Origin: Caldifarciminota bacterium
GTDB taxonomy: Bacteria > Hydrothermota > Tepidihabitantia > Tepidihabitantales > Tepidihabitantaceae
Direction of reading: 5' to 3'
Assembly: GCA_903908785.1 (NCBI GenBank)
Contig: CAIVTL010000381.1
Location: 1-19,993, forward strand
Length of the DNA stretch: 19,993 nucleotides
The notes below the pieces were generated by a model. The model was not told where the DNA came from. It did no database searches and saw nothing but the letters and a program-made list of their open reading frames with translations. The translations under genes were made by a program, and so were the position numbers. Of the stretch, positions 19,405 through 19,993 are shown one piece after another. The first letter of the stretch is position 1. Each line of letters begins with the position of its first letter.

Positions 19405-19615
19405 ACAGCCCAAGCACAAGCCCAAGACCGCGAACCGTGCACCGTCAACCGTAATCCGTCTCCCGCCGACCGCACCTCTGACTTCTTACATCTAGCCTCT
19501 AGCATCTGACTTCGCCTCAGCGGCCCGAGGCCCAAACCCGTAACCCGCAATCCGCTCTCCGCCGTCCGCATACCGCTTCGCTCCTGACCCCCGGCCGCTC
19601 TCCGCTCCGGATGCC
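19405..19615. repeat. Long mosaic array of 6- and 7-nt words
   Basis: It begins with hexads (aagcac, aagccc, aagacc) and then keeps a 7-nt register for more than 20 units: accgtgc, accgtca, accgtaa; later atctagc, ctctagc, atctgac; later cgtaacc, cgcaatc, cgctctc, cgccgtc, cgcatac. The word family changes at least three times in a constant register. No gene is visible here. Confidence 0.8.
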
Positions 19616-19633
19616 GGCCCGGCAATCGAAAAT

Positions 19634-19770
19634 GGGATGACCGCCAAGACCGCCAAGGTTCGGAGAGAATCATCCACAGATTACGCAGATTCCATAGCGC
19701 GGCCTCGGAGGCCGCAACCAAACCTGATGGAACCACCGATGAACACGGATGAACACAGATTGAGTCTCGT
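19634..19770. repeat. Dispersed repeats shared with the fusA upstream gap and the 18 kb gap
   Basis: TGACCGCCAAGACCGCCAAGG (19637-19657) is the reverse complement of the CTTGGCG words near 5464-5490. ATCCACAGATTACGCAGA (19672-19689) is an exact inverted match to 5400-5417. CACCGATGAACACGGATGAA (about 19735-19754) is the GATGAACAC repeat related to 17981-18015. Confidence 0.7.
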
Positions 19771-19779
19771 CGCAACGCT

Positions 19780-19956
19780 CAGCACGAACCTTATGAGCCG
19801 CGTGCCCGTGGTGCTATAAATGTTGCTGCCCTGGGGGAAGAAGGTGCTAAATCTGCGCCCGGAGACGTAGGACGCGCCCTGCGGTAGCTTGAAGTTCAAA
19901 CCTGGGATTAGCATGTCATCCTGAGCGGATGCAATGGACTCGAGTCCACCCGACAT
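19780..19956 (-). pseudogene. Possible gene fragment on the minus strand
   Basis: From an ATG at about 19915 the minus strand reads LIPGLNFKLPQGASYVSGRR, then FSTFFPQGSNIYSTTGTRLI, then RFVL. It is protein-like and has more A/T-rich codons than its neighbours. It then runs into the GATGAACAC repeat (19728-19760), where protein character ends. I do not recognise the family. It may be the 5' part of a gene cut by a repeat, or chance. Confidence 0.35.
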
Positions 19957-19993
19957 GTGTTTACTACTATGCGTTCTGCCGTTGGAAGTCGCG

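Overview
The window is about 20 kb of high-GC bacterial DNA. The cell is very probably diderm. It encodes beta-barrel-like envelope proteins, several lipobox lipoproteins and three SurA/PpiC-type periplasmic foldases. Two C-terminal tails (one intact, one decayed) have the GVYFV...KVVIAR form of Por/type IX-like sorting domains, as in the FCB group and candidate phyla such as WOR-3. That placement is inferred from protein style; there is no rRNA gene here to confirm it.

Layout. 1-4.36 kb: a secreted YCF48/BNR-type propeller protein with a sorting tail, two tandem paralogous outer-membrane-like proteins with a possible frameshift at their junction, and a frameshifted remnant of another sorting tail. 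4.36-5.65 kb: a repeat-dense gap holding a 12-nt minisatellite, a duplicated double-hairpin element and an orphan, shortened Phd/YefM-like antitoxin. 5.65-9.18 kb: fusA (EF-G), a polytopic membrane protein, and a conserved unknown protein carrying in-frame short-repeat insertions. 9.16-12.14 kb, minus strand: an envelope protein with an LPP20/FlgT-like C-terminal pattern, a four-helix membrane protein and nth (endonuclease III), then tRNA-Gly(CCC) and a small beta-barrel-like protein. 12.3-14.2 kb, plus strand: a lipoprotein, a secreted DOMON-like protein and a GIY-YIG-like protein behind a structured leader. 14.35-17.94 kb: an apparent operon of three PPIase/chaperone genes. 18.1-19.4 kb: a membrane-anchored coiled-coil/TPR-like protein with a 198-nt internal duplication. 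19.4-20 kb: repeats and a gene fragment. Much of the window points to envelope biogenesis: exported proteins plus the foldases that would chaperone them.

Two patterns stand out beyond the gene list. First, most intergenic gaps, and parts of several genes, are built of short words kept at a fixed period (mostly 7 nt, sometimes 6 or 8) while the word sequence changes from site to site. Some arrays switch to the reverse complement and can fold back, and one supplies the hydrophobic core of the SurA-like signal peptide. Second, several sigma70-like promoters lie so close to start codons that the mRNAs should be leaderless or nearly so (1525, 5649, 7870, 14349), while other genes have ordinary leaders with Shine-Dalgarno sites.
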